DNA of 43,182 nucleotides from Aphanizomenon flos-aquae FACHB-1287 (GTDB taxonomy: Bacteria > Cyanobacteriota > Cyanobacteriia > Cyanobacteriales > Nostocaceae). Below the pieces are notes generated by a model that worked only from the letters and a program-made list of their open reading frames with translations, was not told the DNA's origin and searched no databases. The stretch's first letter is position 1. Every line of letters begins with the position of its first letter. This document shows, one piece after another, positions 18,418 through 27,358 of this stretch. The DNA is taken from contig NZ_JACJTO010000038.1 of NCBI RefSeq assembly GCF_014698755.1, positions 1 through 43,182 of the forward strand, read 5' to 3'. A program made the translations under genes and the position numbers.

Positions 18418-20451
18418 ATGAGTTACTTAGCAAGAATTACTACGAATTGTAAAGAACAACTGTTATCAGAACATTTACAGAGTGTTGCAGAAAGGTCTGC
18501 AAGTGCTGTACCGCAGCAGTTCCAAGCTGTAGCTAGGTATGCCGGTTTATGGCATGATTTGGGTAAATATCAGCAAAAATGGCAGGAATATCTCAAAAAT
18601 AAAGGGAAAAGAGTTGTCCACTCTCCCCAGGGTGCAGTTTTAGCATTACAAATGGGAACAAAAGAACCACCGGCAATGGCTTATATTATTGGTGGTCATC
18701 ATTCTGGTTTATCTAAACGTTCAAAAATCAGAGGAGATGAATATAAGAGATTAGCAGTAGGGTTAGAGGAATGTTTAGAAATAGCTAAACAGGAAATAGC
18801 CGTTTTTATTCCTGAACAATTACCAGATATTAATTTACCTAAATTACGTCGAGAATTTGCCATTAGAATGTTATTTTCTGTCTTAGTTGATAGTGATAGA
18901 TTAGACGCTAAAAACTTTGAAAGTTCTATAAATCAGGAGGATTTTACATATACTTTTACTTTCAATAATTATTTAAAATTATCAAATCCGCAAAATACAA
19001 TTAGTGAAGCGAGAAAAACTTTTGCAGAATATTGTAAAAAATCCAGTGAATTACCAAAAGGAATTTTTAGATTAACGGGACCTTGTGGAATTGGTAAAAC
19101 TATTTCTAGTGCTAATTTTGCTTATTTACACAGTCAAAAACATCAAATGTCCGGTATAGTTTATGTGGGACCACTAAAAAGTATTATTGAACAAACAGCG
19201 GAAGTTTATCGTCAACTATTTGGAGAAAAATCAGTATTAGAACATCATTCAGGATATGAACCAAAATTAGCAGAAGTCAAGGAATATAAACTCAATACTG
19301 AAAGATGGGATAAACCCGTAATTGTTACTAGTGGAGTGCAATTTTATGAAAGTTTATTTGCTGATCATCCTTCTAAATGTCGAAAATTACAAGGTTTAAT
19401 TAACAAGGTTATATTGTTAGATGAATCCCAATCTATTCCTACTCATTTAATCCGTCCTATTTTAAATATATTAAATACATTAGTTACAGATTGGGGATGT
19501 ACAATAGTTTTGATGAGTGCTACCCAACCAGCATTTGATAATCTTGATGATCATGATTTAGTTAAGGTTGTAGATATTATTCCAGAAGATGAAACTACTC
19601 GATTATTTAAACAACTTAACCGTGTTAAATATGAATATATTCCTGAGATTTGGGAATGGGAGAATTTAGTTTCTAATATTCAAGATTCTGGATTAAATCA
19701 AGGATTAATTATTGTCAATACCACGAAGTTAGCGAGAGAAGGATATGAAATATTATCTAGACAATTTCCAGAAATGTGTTTTCATCTTAGTTCTAGAATG
19801 TGTCCTGTGCATCGTTCCCAAATTCTTAGAACCGTGCGACAATTATTAAAAGATGAAAAACCCTGTTTTCTAGTGAGTACCCAAGTTATAGAAGCTGGTA
19901 TTGATGTGGATTTTCCTATTGTTTATCGTCAAGTTGCACCTTTAGATTCGATTATACAAGCTGCGGGAAGATGTAATAGAGAAGGAAAAAAAGATCAAGG
20001 TAATGTGATAATTTTTAATATGTCATCTCCCAACCCACCGGGGTATATTCAACCTATTAACTTAACTAAAAAAATATTAGCAAAATATGATTTAAATGGT
20101 GATATTTTACCGATAATTAAAATATATTTTGGTACTTTATTTCATCAAAATCATGATGGGGGTGTGGATATTCAAAAATTAAGAGAAAACTATGATTTTC
20201 CTGAAGTTGCTAAATCAGTGAAGGTAATAGATGATGAACATCAAATATCTGTAGTTGTTAAATGGGGAAATAGTGAAAAATTAATTGCAGAAATGCAAAA
20301 TCAAGAATATATAACAGAATCAGATTGGCGAAAATTACAACAATTTACTGTTAATATTCCTGAGAAATTTACTAATTATACTAAAATTGGAGAAATTGAT
20401 GTTTGGATAGGAGATTATGATGAAAATATAGGGATTGTTGTATCAGGATAA
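18418..20451 (+). CDS. cas3: CRISPR nuclease-helicase Cas3 (HD plus DExH)
   Basis: Cas3 unwinds and degrades target DNA recruited by Cascade. The HD nuclease domain is N-terminal: LSEHLQSVAERSA, ARYAGLWHDLGKYQQKW, IIGGHHSGLS (residues about 17-100). The helicase follows with Walker A GPCGIGKTIS (about 222), motif II LLDESQSIP, motif III MSATQP, motif V VSTQVIEAGIDVDF and motif VI QAAGRCNREGK. At 677 residues it is on the short side but carries all helicase motifs. It is transcribed away from the rest of the locus, unlike the usual cas3-cas5-cas8c-cas7 order, with a 39-base divergent gap. The ATG lacks an obvious Shine-Dalgarno. Confidence 0.95.
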   Translation: MSYLARITTNCKEQLLSEHLQSVAERSASAVPQQFQAVARYAGLWHDLGKYQQKWQEYLKNKGKRVVHSPQGAVLALQMGTKEPPAMAYIIGGHHSGLSKRSKIRGDEYKRLAVGLEECLEIAKQEIAVFIPEQLPDINLPKLRREFAIRMLFSVLVDSDRLDAKNFESSINQEDFTYTFTFNNYLKLSNPQNTISEARKTFAEYCKKSSELPKGIFRLTGPCGIGKTISSANFAYLHSQKHQMSGIVYVGPLKSIIEQTAEVYRQLFGEKSVLEHHSGYEPKLAEVKEYKLNTERWDKPVIVTSGVQFYESLFADHPSKCRKLQGLINKVILLDESQSIPTHLIRPILNILNTLVTDWGCTIVLMSATQPAFDNLDDHDLVKVVDIIPEDETTRLFKQLNRVKYEYIPEIWEWENLVSNIQDSGLNQGLIIVNTTKLAREGYEILSRQFPEMCFHLSSRMCPVHRSQILRTVRQLLKDEKPCFLVSTQVIEAGIDVDFPIVYRQVAPLDSIIQAAGRCNREGKKDQGNVIIFNMSSPNPPGYIQPINLTKKILAKYDLNGDILPIIKIYFGTLFHQNHDGGVDIQKLRENYDFPEVAKSVKVIDDEHQISVVVKWGNSEKLIAEMQNQEYITESDWRKLQQFTVNIPEKFTNYTKIGEIDVWIGDYDENIGIVVSG

Positions 20452-20741
20452 AATGAGTATTTTCTCCAGAATGAAAAAACCTCCCCCACTTCTACACCAT
20501 AAAAATCATCAAACCTTGATGAATCCAAGATGACAAATATTGAGTAGACTATTAATAGAAATAGTATATTTACCACCTGCTATAATTAAAATATTGGTTA
20601 GAAGTCAGAATAATTAACAATGAATAAAACTGTAGAAAATATTACAAATTGACTTCCTAACTTTAGCTATTTCTAATGCTTATCTTTTTGGTTTCTTTGC
20701 ATACAGTTGAAACAACCACAAAAGACACAGGAAGAAAAATC

Positions 20742-23700
20742 ATGAACAAATATTATGCCACAATTGATGGTAATGAAGCCGTTGCCCGTATAGCTTACAA
20801 ATTAAACGAAGTTATTGCTATTTATCCTATCACACCATCTTCAAATATGGGTGAATGGGCTGATAGTTGGATGTCGGAAAATAAACCTAATTTATGGGGT
20901 ACAGTTCCCAGTGTCACCCAAATGCAAAGCGAAGGAGGGGCTGCGGCTGCTGTTCATGGAGCATTACAAACGGGGGCATTAAGTACAACTTTCACCGCTT
21001 CCCAGGGATTATTATTAATGATTCCTAACTTATACAAAATTGCGGGAGAATTAACTAGTTTTGTCCTTCATGTTTCTGCTCGTTCTTTAGCTACCCATGC
21101 GTTATCTATTTTCGGTGATCATAGTGATGTTATGGCTGCTAGAGCGACAGGTTTCGCTTTTTTATGTTCAGCTTCTGTTCAAGAAAGTCATGATTTTACA
21201 TTGATTTCTCATGCAGCAACTTTAGAAACAAGAGTACCATTTTTGCACTTTTTTGATGGGTTTAGAACTTCCCATGAAGTGCAGAAAGTTGAATTATTAA
21301 CAGATGAAAATTTACAGGAATTTATTCCTTTAAAATCAATATTAGCACATCGTCAAAGATGTTTAACTCCAGATCATCCAGTATTACGAGGAACGGCACA
21401 AAATCCTGATGTTTATTTCCAATCTCGTGAAGGTGCAAACCCTTATTATCATGTTTGTGCTGATATTGTTGAAAAGATTATGGACAAATTTGGGAAACGT
21501 ACAGGTAGATATTACAAACTTTATGAATATCATGGTGTACCAAACGCAGAAAGAGTAATTATTATCATGGGTTCTGGTTGTGAAACTGTCCATGAAACTG
21601 TAGATTATTTAAATAATCAAGGGGAAAAAGTTGGAGTTATCAAAGTGCGACTTTTCCGCCCTTTTGATATTGCTAGATTTATAGAAGCATTACCTAATAG
21701 TGTCAAATCTATTGCGGTTTTGGATAGAACTAAAGAAGCTGGAAGTGCGGGAGAACCATTATATTTAGATGTGGTGACGGCTATTTATGAAGGCTGGAAA
21801 AAAACCACATTTCCAAAAATTGTTGGAGGGAGATATGGACTTTCTTCTAAAGAATTTACTCCCGCAATGGTCAAGAGTGTTTTTGATAATCTTACTCAAA
21901 TTAAACCCAAAAATCATTTCACAATTGGGATTAATGATGATGTGAGTTTCACCTCTTTAAATTTTGATGCTAATTTCTCTACAGAACCAGATTATGTAGT
22001 TCGAGCAATGTTCTATGGTTTGGGTTCAGACGGTACAGTAGGTGCAAATAAAAACTCTATCAAAATTATCGGTGAAGGTACAGAAAATAACGCTCAAGGT
22101 TACTTTGTTTATGATTCCAAAAAATCCGGCTCAATGACAGTTTCTCACCTGCGTTTTGGACCTGAAAAAATTCGTTCAACCTACCTCATAGACAAAGCTA
22201 ATTTTATCGGTTGTCACCATTGGGGATTTGTGGAAAGTATTGATATTTTAAAAGCTGCTGCACCGGGGGCGATTTTATTGTTAAATAGTCCTTATGATGC
22301 TGATACAGTTTGGGAAAATCTACCACTAAAAGTTCAACAGCAAATTCTCATTAAAAATCTCAAAGTTTACACTATTAATGCCAGTCAAGTAGCTAAAAAT
22401 AGTGGTATGGGAAATAGAATTAACACTATTATGCAGGTCTGTTTCTTTGCTTTAGCCGGAGTATTGCCAGAAAAAGAAGCAATTGCTAAAATCAAACAAG
22501 CCATAGAAAAAACCTATGGTAAAAAAGGTACAGAAGTTGTCCATAAGAATTTAAAAGCTGTAGACAACACCTTAGAAAATCTCCATGAAATCGAAATTCC
22601 TCTCATACAAATAGGTAATAAAGAAAATCGCCAATTAGCAATTAACAAACCCAAATTTGTCGAGAATGTTCTTGATAAAATTATGGTTTGGGAAGGCGAT
22701 AATTTACCCGTGAGTGCCTTACCTGCTGACGGAACTTTTCCCACTGGAACTGCAAAATGGGAAAAACGCAACGTTGCTGAAGAAATCCCTGTTTGGGATA
22801 GTGATATCTGCGTTCAATGTGGTAAATGTGTGATGGTTTGCCCTCATGCGGCCATTCGTGCTAAAGTGTATCAACCCAGTGAATTAGTCAACGCACCCAT
22901 AGCTTTTAAATCAACTAACGCCAAAGATAAGAGCTTTGCTAACCAGAAATTCACCATTCAGGTAGCTCCAGAAGACTGTACAGGCTGCGAAATTTGTGTT
23001 AGCGTCTGTCCTGCCAAAAACAAAGCCGAACCCACCCGCAAAGCCATTAATATGAGTCCACAATTACCCTTGCGAGAACAAGAACGGGAAAATTGGCATT
23101 TCTTTTTAAGCTTACCAAATCCTGACCGGAAAACCTTGCAAGTAAACCAAATTCGACAACAACAATTACAAGAACCATTATTTGAATTTTCTGGTGCTTG
23201 TGCCGGTTGTGGAGAAACCCCCTACCTTAAATTATTAACACAATTATTTGGCGATCGCTCACTCATTGCCAACGCCACCGGTTGTTCTTCCATTTACGGA
23301 GGAAATCTCCCCACAACTCCCTGGAGTCAAAATGATCAAGGAAGAGGTCCGGCCTGGTCTAATAGTTTATTTGAAGATAACGCCGAATTTGGTTTTGGTT
23401 ATCGTTTATCCATAGACAAACAAGCGGAATTTGCAGCAGAATTATTATCACAATTAAGTAATGAAATTGGCGATAATTTAGTTAATGCCATTCTCAAAGC
23501 CGAACAAAAAACCGAAGCTGATATTTGGGACCAGCGGGAAAGAATTGTCATCCTCAAACACAAATTAGATCAAATATTGAACAATGTAGAGACGTTCCAT
23601 GGAACGTCTCTACAATTAAATGAAACATCTCTACAACCGAACAACAAAACCTCTCTAGAAAAGACGAAAATCCAAAATCTAAAATCCTTAGCTGATTATT

Positions 23701-24350
23701 TAGTTAAGAAAAGTGTGTGGATAGTTGGGGGTGATGGTTGGGCGTATGATATAGATTTCGGAGGAATTGATCATATAATTTCCACAGGTCGCAATGTGAA
23801 TATTTTGGTCATGGACACAGAAGTTTATTCTAATACCGGAGGACAATCTTCTAAAGCTACTCCCAAAGCCGCAGTAGCTAAATATGCGACTGGAGGTAAA
23901 CCTGCACCCAAGAAAGATTTAGGTTTAATGGCCATGACTTATGGTAATGTTTATGTTGCCAGCGTCGCTTTAGGTGCGCGAGATGAACATACACTCAAAG
24001 CATTTTTAGAAGCAGAAGCTTTTGATGGTCCATCAATCATAATTGCCTATAGTCATTGTATTGCTCACGGGATTGATATGACCACTGGTTTACAACAACA
24101 AAAGGCGTTAGTAGACTCAGGAAGATGGTTATTATATCGCTATAATCCTGCATTACAAGACCAGGGTAAAAATCCCCTACAATTGGATATGAAAGCACCT
24201 TCTGAATCGGTGGAAAAGTCAATGTATCAGGAGAACCGCTTTAAAATGTTGACGAAGAGTAAACCGGAGGTGGCGAAATTGTTGCTAGAACAAGCGCAAA
24301 TGGAAGTTAATGCTAGATGGGAGATGTATCAATATTTGGCTAATAGGTAA
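20742..24350 (+). CDS. nifJ: Pyruvate:flavodoxin/ferredoxin oxidoreductase NifJ
   Basis: NifJ converts pyruvate and CoA to acetyl-CoA and CO2, reducing flavodoxin or ferredoxin. It has the N-terminal TPP-pyrimidine domain (AIYPITPSSNMGEWAD), two [4Fe-4S] motifs CVQCGKCVMVCPH and CTGCEICVSVCPA (about residues 690 and 750), and the TPP-binding domain with CAGCGETPYLKLLTQLFGDR and GGDGWAYDIDFGG. Start chosen at MNKYYATIDGNEAVA (ATG 20742) with AGGA 11 bases upstream; the longer open frame from 20676 adds 22 unconserved codons. The 1202-residue product carries an extra stretch of about 35 residues before SLADYLVKKSVW, encoded by a palindromic repeat and decayed copies. A TATAAT lies at 20581; otherwise the 290-base upstream region shows little. 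Confidence 0.96.
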   Translation: MNKYYATIDGNEAVARIAYKLNEVIAIYPITPSSNMGEWADSWMSENKPNLWGTVPSVTQMQSEGGAAAAVHGALQTGALSTTFTASQGLLLMIPNLYKIAGELTSFVLHVSARSLATHALSIFGDHSDVMAARATGFAFLCSASVQESHDFTLISHAATLETRVPFLHFFDGFRTSHEVQKVELLTDENLQEFIPLKSILAHRQRCLTPDHPVLRGTAQNPDVYFQSREGANPYYHVCADIVEKIMDKFGKRTGRYYKLYEYHGVPNAERVIIIMGSGCETVHETVDYLNNQGEKVGVIKVRLFRPFDIARFIEALPNSVKSIAVLDRTKEAGSAGEPLYLDVVTAIYEGWKKTTFPKIVGGRYGLSSKEFTPAMVKSVFDNLTQIKPKNHFTIGINDDVSFTSLNFDANFSTEPDYVVRAMFYGLGSDGTVGANKNSIKIIGEGTENNAQGYFVYDSKKSGSMTVSHLRFGPEKIRSTYLIDKANFIGCHHWGFVESIDILKAAAPGAILLLNSPYDADTVWENLPLKVQQQILIKNLKVYTINASQVAKNSGMGNRINTIMQVCFFALAGVLPEKEAIAKIKQAIEKTYGKKGTEVVHKNLKAVDNTLENLHEIEIPLIQIGNKENRQLAINKPKFVENVLDKIMVWEGDNLPVSALPADGTFPTGTAKWEKRNVAEEIPVWDSDICVQCGKCVMVCPHAAIRAKVYQPSELVNAPIAFKSTNAKDKSFANQKFTIQVAPEDCTGCEICVSVCPAKNKAEPTRKAINMSPQLPLREQERENWHFFLSLPNPDRKTLQVNQIRQQQLQEPLFEFSGACAGCGETPYLKLLTQLFGDRSLIANATGCSSIYGGNLPTTPWSQNDQGRGPAWSNSLFEDNAEFGFGYRLSIDKQAEFAAELLSQLSNEIGDNLVNAILKAEQKTEADIWDQRERIVILKHKLDQILNNVETFHGTSLQLNETSLQPNNKTSLEKTKIQNLKSLADYLVKKSVWIVGGDGWAYDIDFGGIDHIISTGRNVNILVMDTEVYSNTGGQSSKATPKAAVAKYATGGKPAPKKDLGLMAMTYGNVYVASVALGARDEHTLKAFLEAEAFDGPSIIIAYSHCIAHGIDMTTGLQQQKALVDSGRWLLYRYNPALQDQGKNPLQLDMKAPSESVEKSMYQENRFKMLTKSKPEVAKLLLEQAQMEVNARWEMYQYLANR
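23585..23614. repeat. Perfect 30-bp palindrome inside nifJ
   Basis: TGTAGAGACGTTCCA is followed immediately by its exact complement TGGAACGTCTCTACA. Partial copies follow: CATCTCTACA at 23625-23634 and CCTCTCTAGA near 23651. This matches the layout of interspersed GTAGAGACGTT(C/G)CA palindromes of filamentous cyanobacteria. Here it is translated in frame (VETFHGTSLQ) in a loop of NifJ. Confidence 0.9.
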
Positions 24351-24394
24351 TCGGTAATTGGTAATGGGTAATTGGTTTTGACCTGTTACCTATT
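24342..24394. terminator. Hairpin between convergent nifJ and PIN genes
   Basis: AATAGGTAA (24342-24350, including the nifJ stop codon) is the exact complement of TTACCTATT (24386-24394). Between them are GGTAATTGGTAAT-type heptamers. The arms lie between two convergent stop codons, so a bidirectional terminator is plausible, though there is no strong T tract. Confidence 0.45.
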
Positions 24395-24395
24395 A

Positions 24396-24881
24396 TCATT
24401 CACCAACAATTGATAAAAGACGATTATAAAGAGAAGGATTAACCCAAAATTTAGCTGTATTGATTAAATCATCAAGAATAGGTTTAACTAATGGAATTAA
24501 TTTCTGACGTTTTGCCTCAATTAAAATTCCTAAAATACCTGTTATCTTCAAGTTATATTCTGTTGCTGTTTGTCTGCCTAATTGTTCATCTATAATTAGC
24601 CAATCTGCATTTAATTCTAATGCTAAAGCTATTACTGAAGATTCTCCTTCATCCAATTTGTTTTTTAAAGATTGTACTAAACTAACATTATTAACAGGTT
24701 TTACAATAATCCAGTCATAAGTTTTGACTTCTTTTGCTCCTGGTATTGAATCTCCCCATTGTGTTAATTCTTGAAAAACGGCTGATGATATGATAATTTC
24801 TCCATAAAGTTGTTCTAATAATTGGATTTTTCCTATAGCTGATAGATTAGTAATAGGTGAAGTATTGCTAACTATGATCAT
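24396..24881 (-). CDS. PIN-domain (DUF3368-type) putative toxin
   Basis: The 161-residue protein has the PIN/DUF3368 layout: N-terminal IIVSNTSPITNLSAIGKI, central EGESSVIALALELNADWLIIDEQLGRQTA, and ILGILIEAKRQKLIPLVKPILDDL. PIN proteins of this group are probable ribonucleases and act as toxins. The first acidic position is Asn in SNTSP; both Asn and Asp occur there in this family as I recall, so this does not by itself show inactivity. The gene lies 5 bases after the UPF0175 gene, as in a toxin-antitoxin operon. Confidence 0.85.
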   Translation of the reverse strand: MIIVSNTSPITNLSAIGKIQLLEQLYGEIIISSAVFQELTQWGDSIPGAKEVKTYDWIIVKPVNNVSLVQSLKNKLDEGESSVIALALELNADWLIIDEQLGRQTATEYNLKITGILGILIEAKRQKLIPLVKPILDDLINTAKFWVNPSLYNRLLSIVGE

Positions 24882-24886
24882 AAATT

Positions 24887-25123
24887 TTAGATGATTCCCA
24901 AGTTTTTTAAATCAACCTCTAAATCAGTTTCATCATAATGAATATTAATGTTTCTCATAGCTAATTCATTTTGAAATTGTAGTAAAGGCATTTTAGCCAG
25001 TTGAGATGCTTTACTGATACTAATTTTTTTCCTTTGAAATAAAAGGATAATCAATTCTAAAACTAATTCTTTTTCTGATAATCCACTGGCTTGAACAATA
25101 TCTTCAGAAATGACTAAGCTCAT
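24887..25123 (-). CDS. UPF0175 family small protein, putative antitoxin
   Basis: The 78-residue protein matches the UPF0175 pattern: SEKELVLELIILLFQRKKISISKASQLA...FQNELAMRNI, a ribbon or helix-turn-helix-like DNA-binding fold, ending DLEVDLKNLGII. Members are usually encoded just before a DUF3368 PIN protein, as here, and are taken to be its antitoxin and autoregulator. The ATG is preceded by a strong Shine-Dalgarno, AGGAGG, 6 bases upstream. Confidence 0.85.
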   Translation of the reverse strand: MSLVISEDIVQASGLSEKELVLELIILLFQRKKISISKASQLAKMPLLQFQNELAMRNINIHYDETDLEVDLKNLGII

Positions 25124-25160
25124 TGTGATCCTCCTGTTAACACAGATTAGAAGGATTATA
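25124..25160 (-). promoter_or_regulatory. Promoter -10 and Shine-Dalgarno of the toxin-antitoxin pair
   Basis: Reading the minus strand, TATAAT (25160-25155) lies 31 bases upstream of the UPF0175 ATG and AGGAGG lies 6 bases upstream. No good -35 hexamer is visible at 17 bases, so an activator or extended element may matter. Confidence 0.55.
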
Positions 25161-25278
25161 ACACATAGGTAAATATTTGTTGTTTTCTGTTATGAATTTG
25201 AGAACGGACAATTTTAACTTCTGCCGTTAAATATTAACAAATTAGATTAATGATAACTTAACAAATTGTATTTAAGAA

Positions 25279-25393
25279 CTTCCAGGAAACTGCTGTATCA
25301 AATCTTGTGGGATGGGCTTCTAGCCCGTCCGATAGGGAGGGCAGGTAAGATGCCTACCCCACAAAAATTAATTGAATATTTTTTACCTGGAAG
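25279..25393. repeat. 115-bp inverted-repeat element downstream of the STAND NTPase gene
   Basis: Outer arms CTTCCAGG (25279) and CCTGGAAG (25386) are exact complements. Inside are TTGTGGG/CCCCACAA and GGGC-TTCTA-GCCC arms, giving a nested cruciform-like structure with GGGCAGGTAAGATGCCTACC. It ends 4 bases past the stop codon of the NTPase gene. It looks like an interspersed cyanobacterial palindromic repeat and could also act as a terminator. Confidence 0.7.
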
Positions 25394-25397
25394 CCCC

Positions 25398-27245
25398 TTA
25401 TCGCCGAAACCAACCCCGTACCCAACGCCACAACTGCCGCAACCAACCCCAAAACCCACGCGGAGAAACTACAGGCTTTTGTGGTTGAGAAAGACCCTCA
25501 ATTGCATTGTTACAATTTTGCACATTGGTATCAAGTCCCATTGTCTGAAATAGTTCACGGGCATTGCGATAAGCCCCCAGTGCATCTTGTTCCCTATCCA
25601 CTTTTTCTAAGGACAGACCTAAATTAAACCAAGCATTTGCTTCTCCCCGAATATCCCCTATCTCCTTTTTTATATCCAAAGACTGCTGGTAGAAAGCGAT
25701 CGCCCTTTGGTACTGTCCCAGGGAGTTGTAAGCATTGCCTAAACCGATTAAGGAATTACTTTCCCCCTGAATATCCCCTATCTCCTTTTTTATATCCAAA
25801 GACTGCTGGAAGAATGCGATCGCCCTTTCGTACTGTCCCAGGGAGTTGTAAGCATTGCCTAAACCGATTAAGGAAATACTTTCCCCCTGAATATCCCCTA
25901 TCTCCTTAAATATATCCAAAGACTGCTGGAAGAATGCGATCGCCCTTTCGTACTGTCCCAGGGAGTCGTAAGCATTGCCTAATGAAATCAGAGAAGCTGT
26001 ATAATGCCAATTTTCTTTATCATTCGTTTTCGACCATTTACTTACCAACTGCCCATATAATTCCACTTGGTTGGCATAATAACCCCCCAAAGTCAAAAAA
26101 TCATTGCAATGCCAAATCGCCTCAAATGCTGAATCATAATCTGCTAATTGGTAAAAATGATAAAAGATTTCTAAATATTCCTGAATATCATCTTTAGTTT
26201 GCCAAGGTTGTTGTTTAGCAATTGACTGATAATAATTAATAGCTTGTTGATGTGCTGACCTCTGATCACCTGCTTTATATCGCACATATTCCAACACCAC
26301 AGGCTGAAACTCAAACCATCTGCCATCATCAATCAATTTTTCTGATAAAAAAGAACGCTTGACAAGATTTCTTAATTCTCTCTCAATCTCTGCTTCTGAA
26401 CTTCCTAAACATACAGCCATTGCGGCTTTAGCATTTACGACCCCACGATAAACACTAATATTTTGTAATAGAGACTTTTGCAACTCATTCAAACGCTCAA
26501 AACTGGCATCTAATACTAACACCATCCCCACATTTTCCAGACGGTGCTGGCCAACCACTTTTTTATCTGTTAATAATTGCTGCAAATTTCCCAAACCTAA
26601 ATTTTCCAATCTTTTTAAATTCGGGTCTTGGGGATATTCTTCTATTAATAAATCTGCTACAAATCTCAACAGCAAGGGATAACCGTCTACTAATTTGACA
26701 AATTCCTCTAAATTTCCTTGAATACCTAAAGCTGTTAATAGTTTGATGCCATCTTCTATTTTTAAACCTGATAAGGGTAGCCATTCCCATCTTTTCGGTA
26801 ATTCTGGTCTTTCTCTCGTGGTGACAATTACTTTACTTTTACCTCCACATTCTACCCAAGTTTTAAAAAAGTCTTCATAGAATTGACTTCCCCAAATTCC
26901 ATCTGTTTTTAAAAGACTTTCTAAGTTATCAATAATCAATAAATATTCACCTGACTGCAAACATTTCACCAAAGTTTGTACTAATTGTGTTTCTTGTTCT
27001 GGGACTCGAAAACCAAAATCTTGTAAAACTTGAGTAGCTACATCAGTAAAAATTGCCCCAGAACTCACATCAGCCCAAAAACGTTTTGTAAAACCTGCTA
27101 TTGTTTCATTTTCATAAATATAGGCTGATAACATAGATTTGCCTATACCACCAATACCTTCAATACCAATTAGAGGAATATTTGGATTATTTAACCATTG
27201 TTTTAAATTGGCAATTTCTGCTGTTCTTCCTTGCCAATTAGCCAA
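25398..27245 (-). CDS. STAND (NB-ARC-like) NTPase with C-terminal TPRs
   Basis: The 615-residue product has a P-loop GIEGIGGIGKSML near residue 27, Walker B YLLIIDNLESLL, a sensor segment KVIVTTRERPEL and the GYPLLLRFVADLL motif, which together define a signal-transducing NTPase. A winged-helix/linker region follows, then TPRs from about residue 430 (LGNAYDSLGQYERAIAFFQQ and repeats), and a Trp/Arg-rich tail ending WLRQLWRWVRGWFRR. The only usual start codon in frame is TTG at 27245, with no good Shine-Dalgarno. The frame is open and protein-like back to 27368 (PKVINIYGGDITEIHKIAAL), where it abuts the preceding gene through a C-CCA-AAG slippery site. It is probably the second part of one 796-residue protein. 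Confidence 0.85.
   Translation of the reverse strand: MANWQGRTAEIANLKQWLNNPNIPLIGIEGIGGIGKSMLSAYIYENETIAGFTKRFWADVSSGAIFTDVATQVLQDFGFRVPEQETQLVQTLVKCLQSGEYLLIIDNLESLLKTDGIWGSQFYEDFFKTWVECGGKSKVIVTTRERPELPKRWEWLPLSGLKIEDGIKLLTALGIQGNLEEFVKLVDGYPLLLRFVADLLIEEYPQDPNLKRLENLGLGNLQQLLTDKKVVGQHRLENVGMVLVLDASFERLNELQKSLLQNISVYRGVVNAKAAMAVCLGSSEAEIERELRNLVKRSFLSEKLIDDGRWFEFQPVVLEYVRYKAGDQRSAHQQAINYYQSIAKQQPWQTKDDIQEYLEIFYHFYQLADYDSAFEAIWHCNDFLTLGGYYANQVELYGQLVSKWSKTNDKENWHYTASLISLGNAYDSLGQYERAIAFFQQSLDIFKEIGDIQGESISLIGLGNAYNSLGQYERAIAFFQQSLDIKKEIGDIQGESNSLIGLGNAYNSLGQYQRAIAFYQQSLDIKKEIGDIRGEANAWFNLGLSLEKVDREQDALGAYRNARELFQTMGLDTNVQNCNNAIEGLSQPQKPVVSPRGFWGWLRQLWRWVRGWFRR
25650..25980. repeat. Near-identical 120-bp tandem repeats encoding TPRs
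   Basis: Almost three copies of an exactly 120-base unit (starting ATATCCCCTATCTCC at 25651, 25771 and 25891) differ at only a few positions. Each encodes a 40-residue TPR and contains GCGATCGC. Such low divergence points to recent duplication and likely copy-number variation. Confidence 0.92.
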
Positions 27246-27358
27246 ACTTTTATTAGGGTTTCCCGCTTTGAGAATCCCCGGTGATTCTGATTTGGTGCTG
27301 CTTTCTATGAGTGCTGCTATCTTATGTATTTCAGTAATGTCACCACCATAGATATTAA

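Noticed and set aside
20676-20741. Upstream start for nifJ
   Set aside because: NifJ homologs begin at M-x-x-x-Y-x-T-x-D-G; the later ATG has AGGA upstream and the extra residues are unconserved.
24396-24881. PIN toxin inactive because of Asn in SNTSP
   Set aside because: Asn also occurs at this place in DUF3368-type proteins, so the residue alone is not evidence of inactivation.
25266-25909. Plus-strand small frames over the NTPase gene (for example at 25637)
   Set aside because: They mirror the 120-bp TPR repeats on the opposite strand and show no independent coding features.
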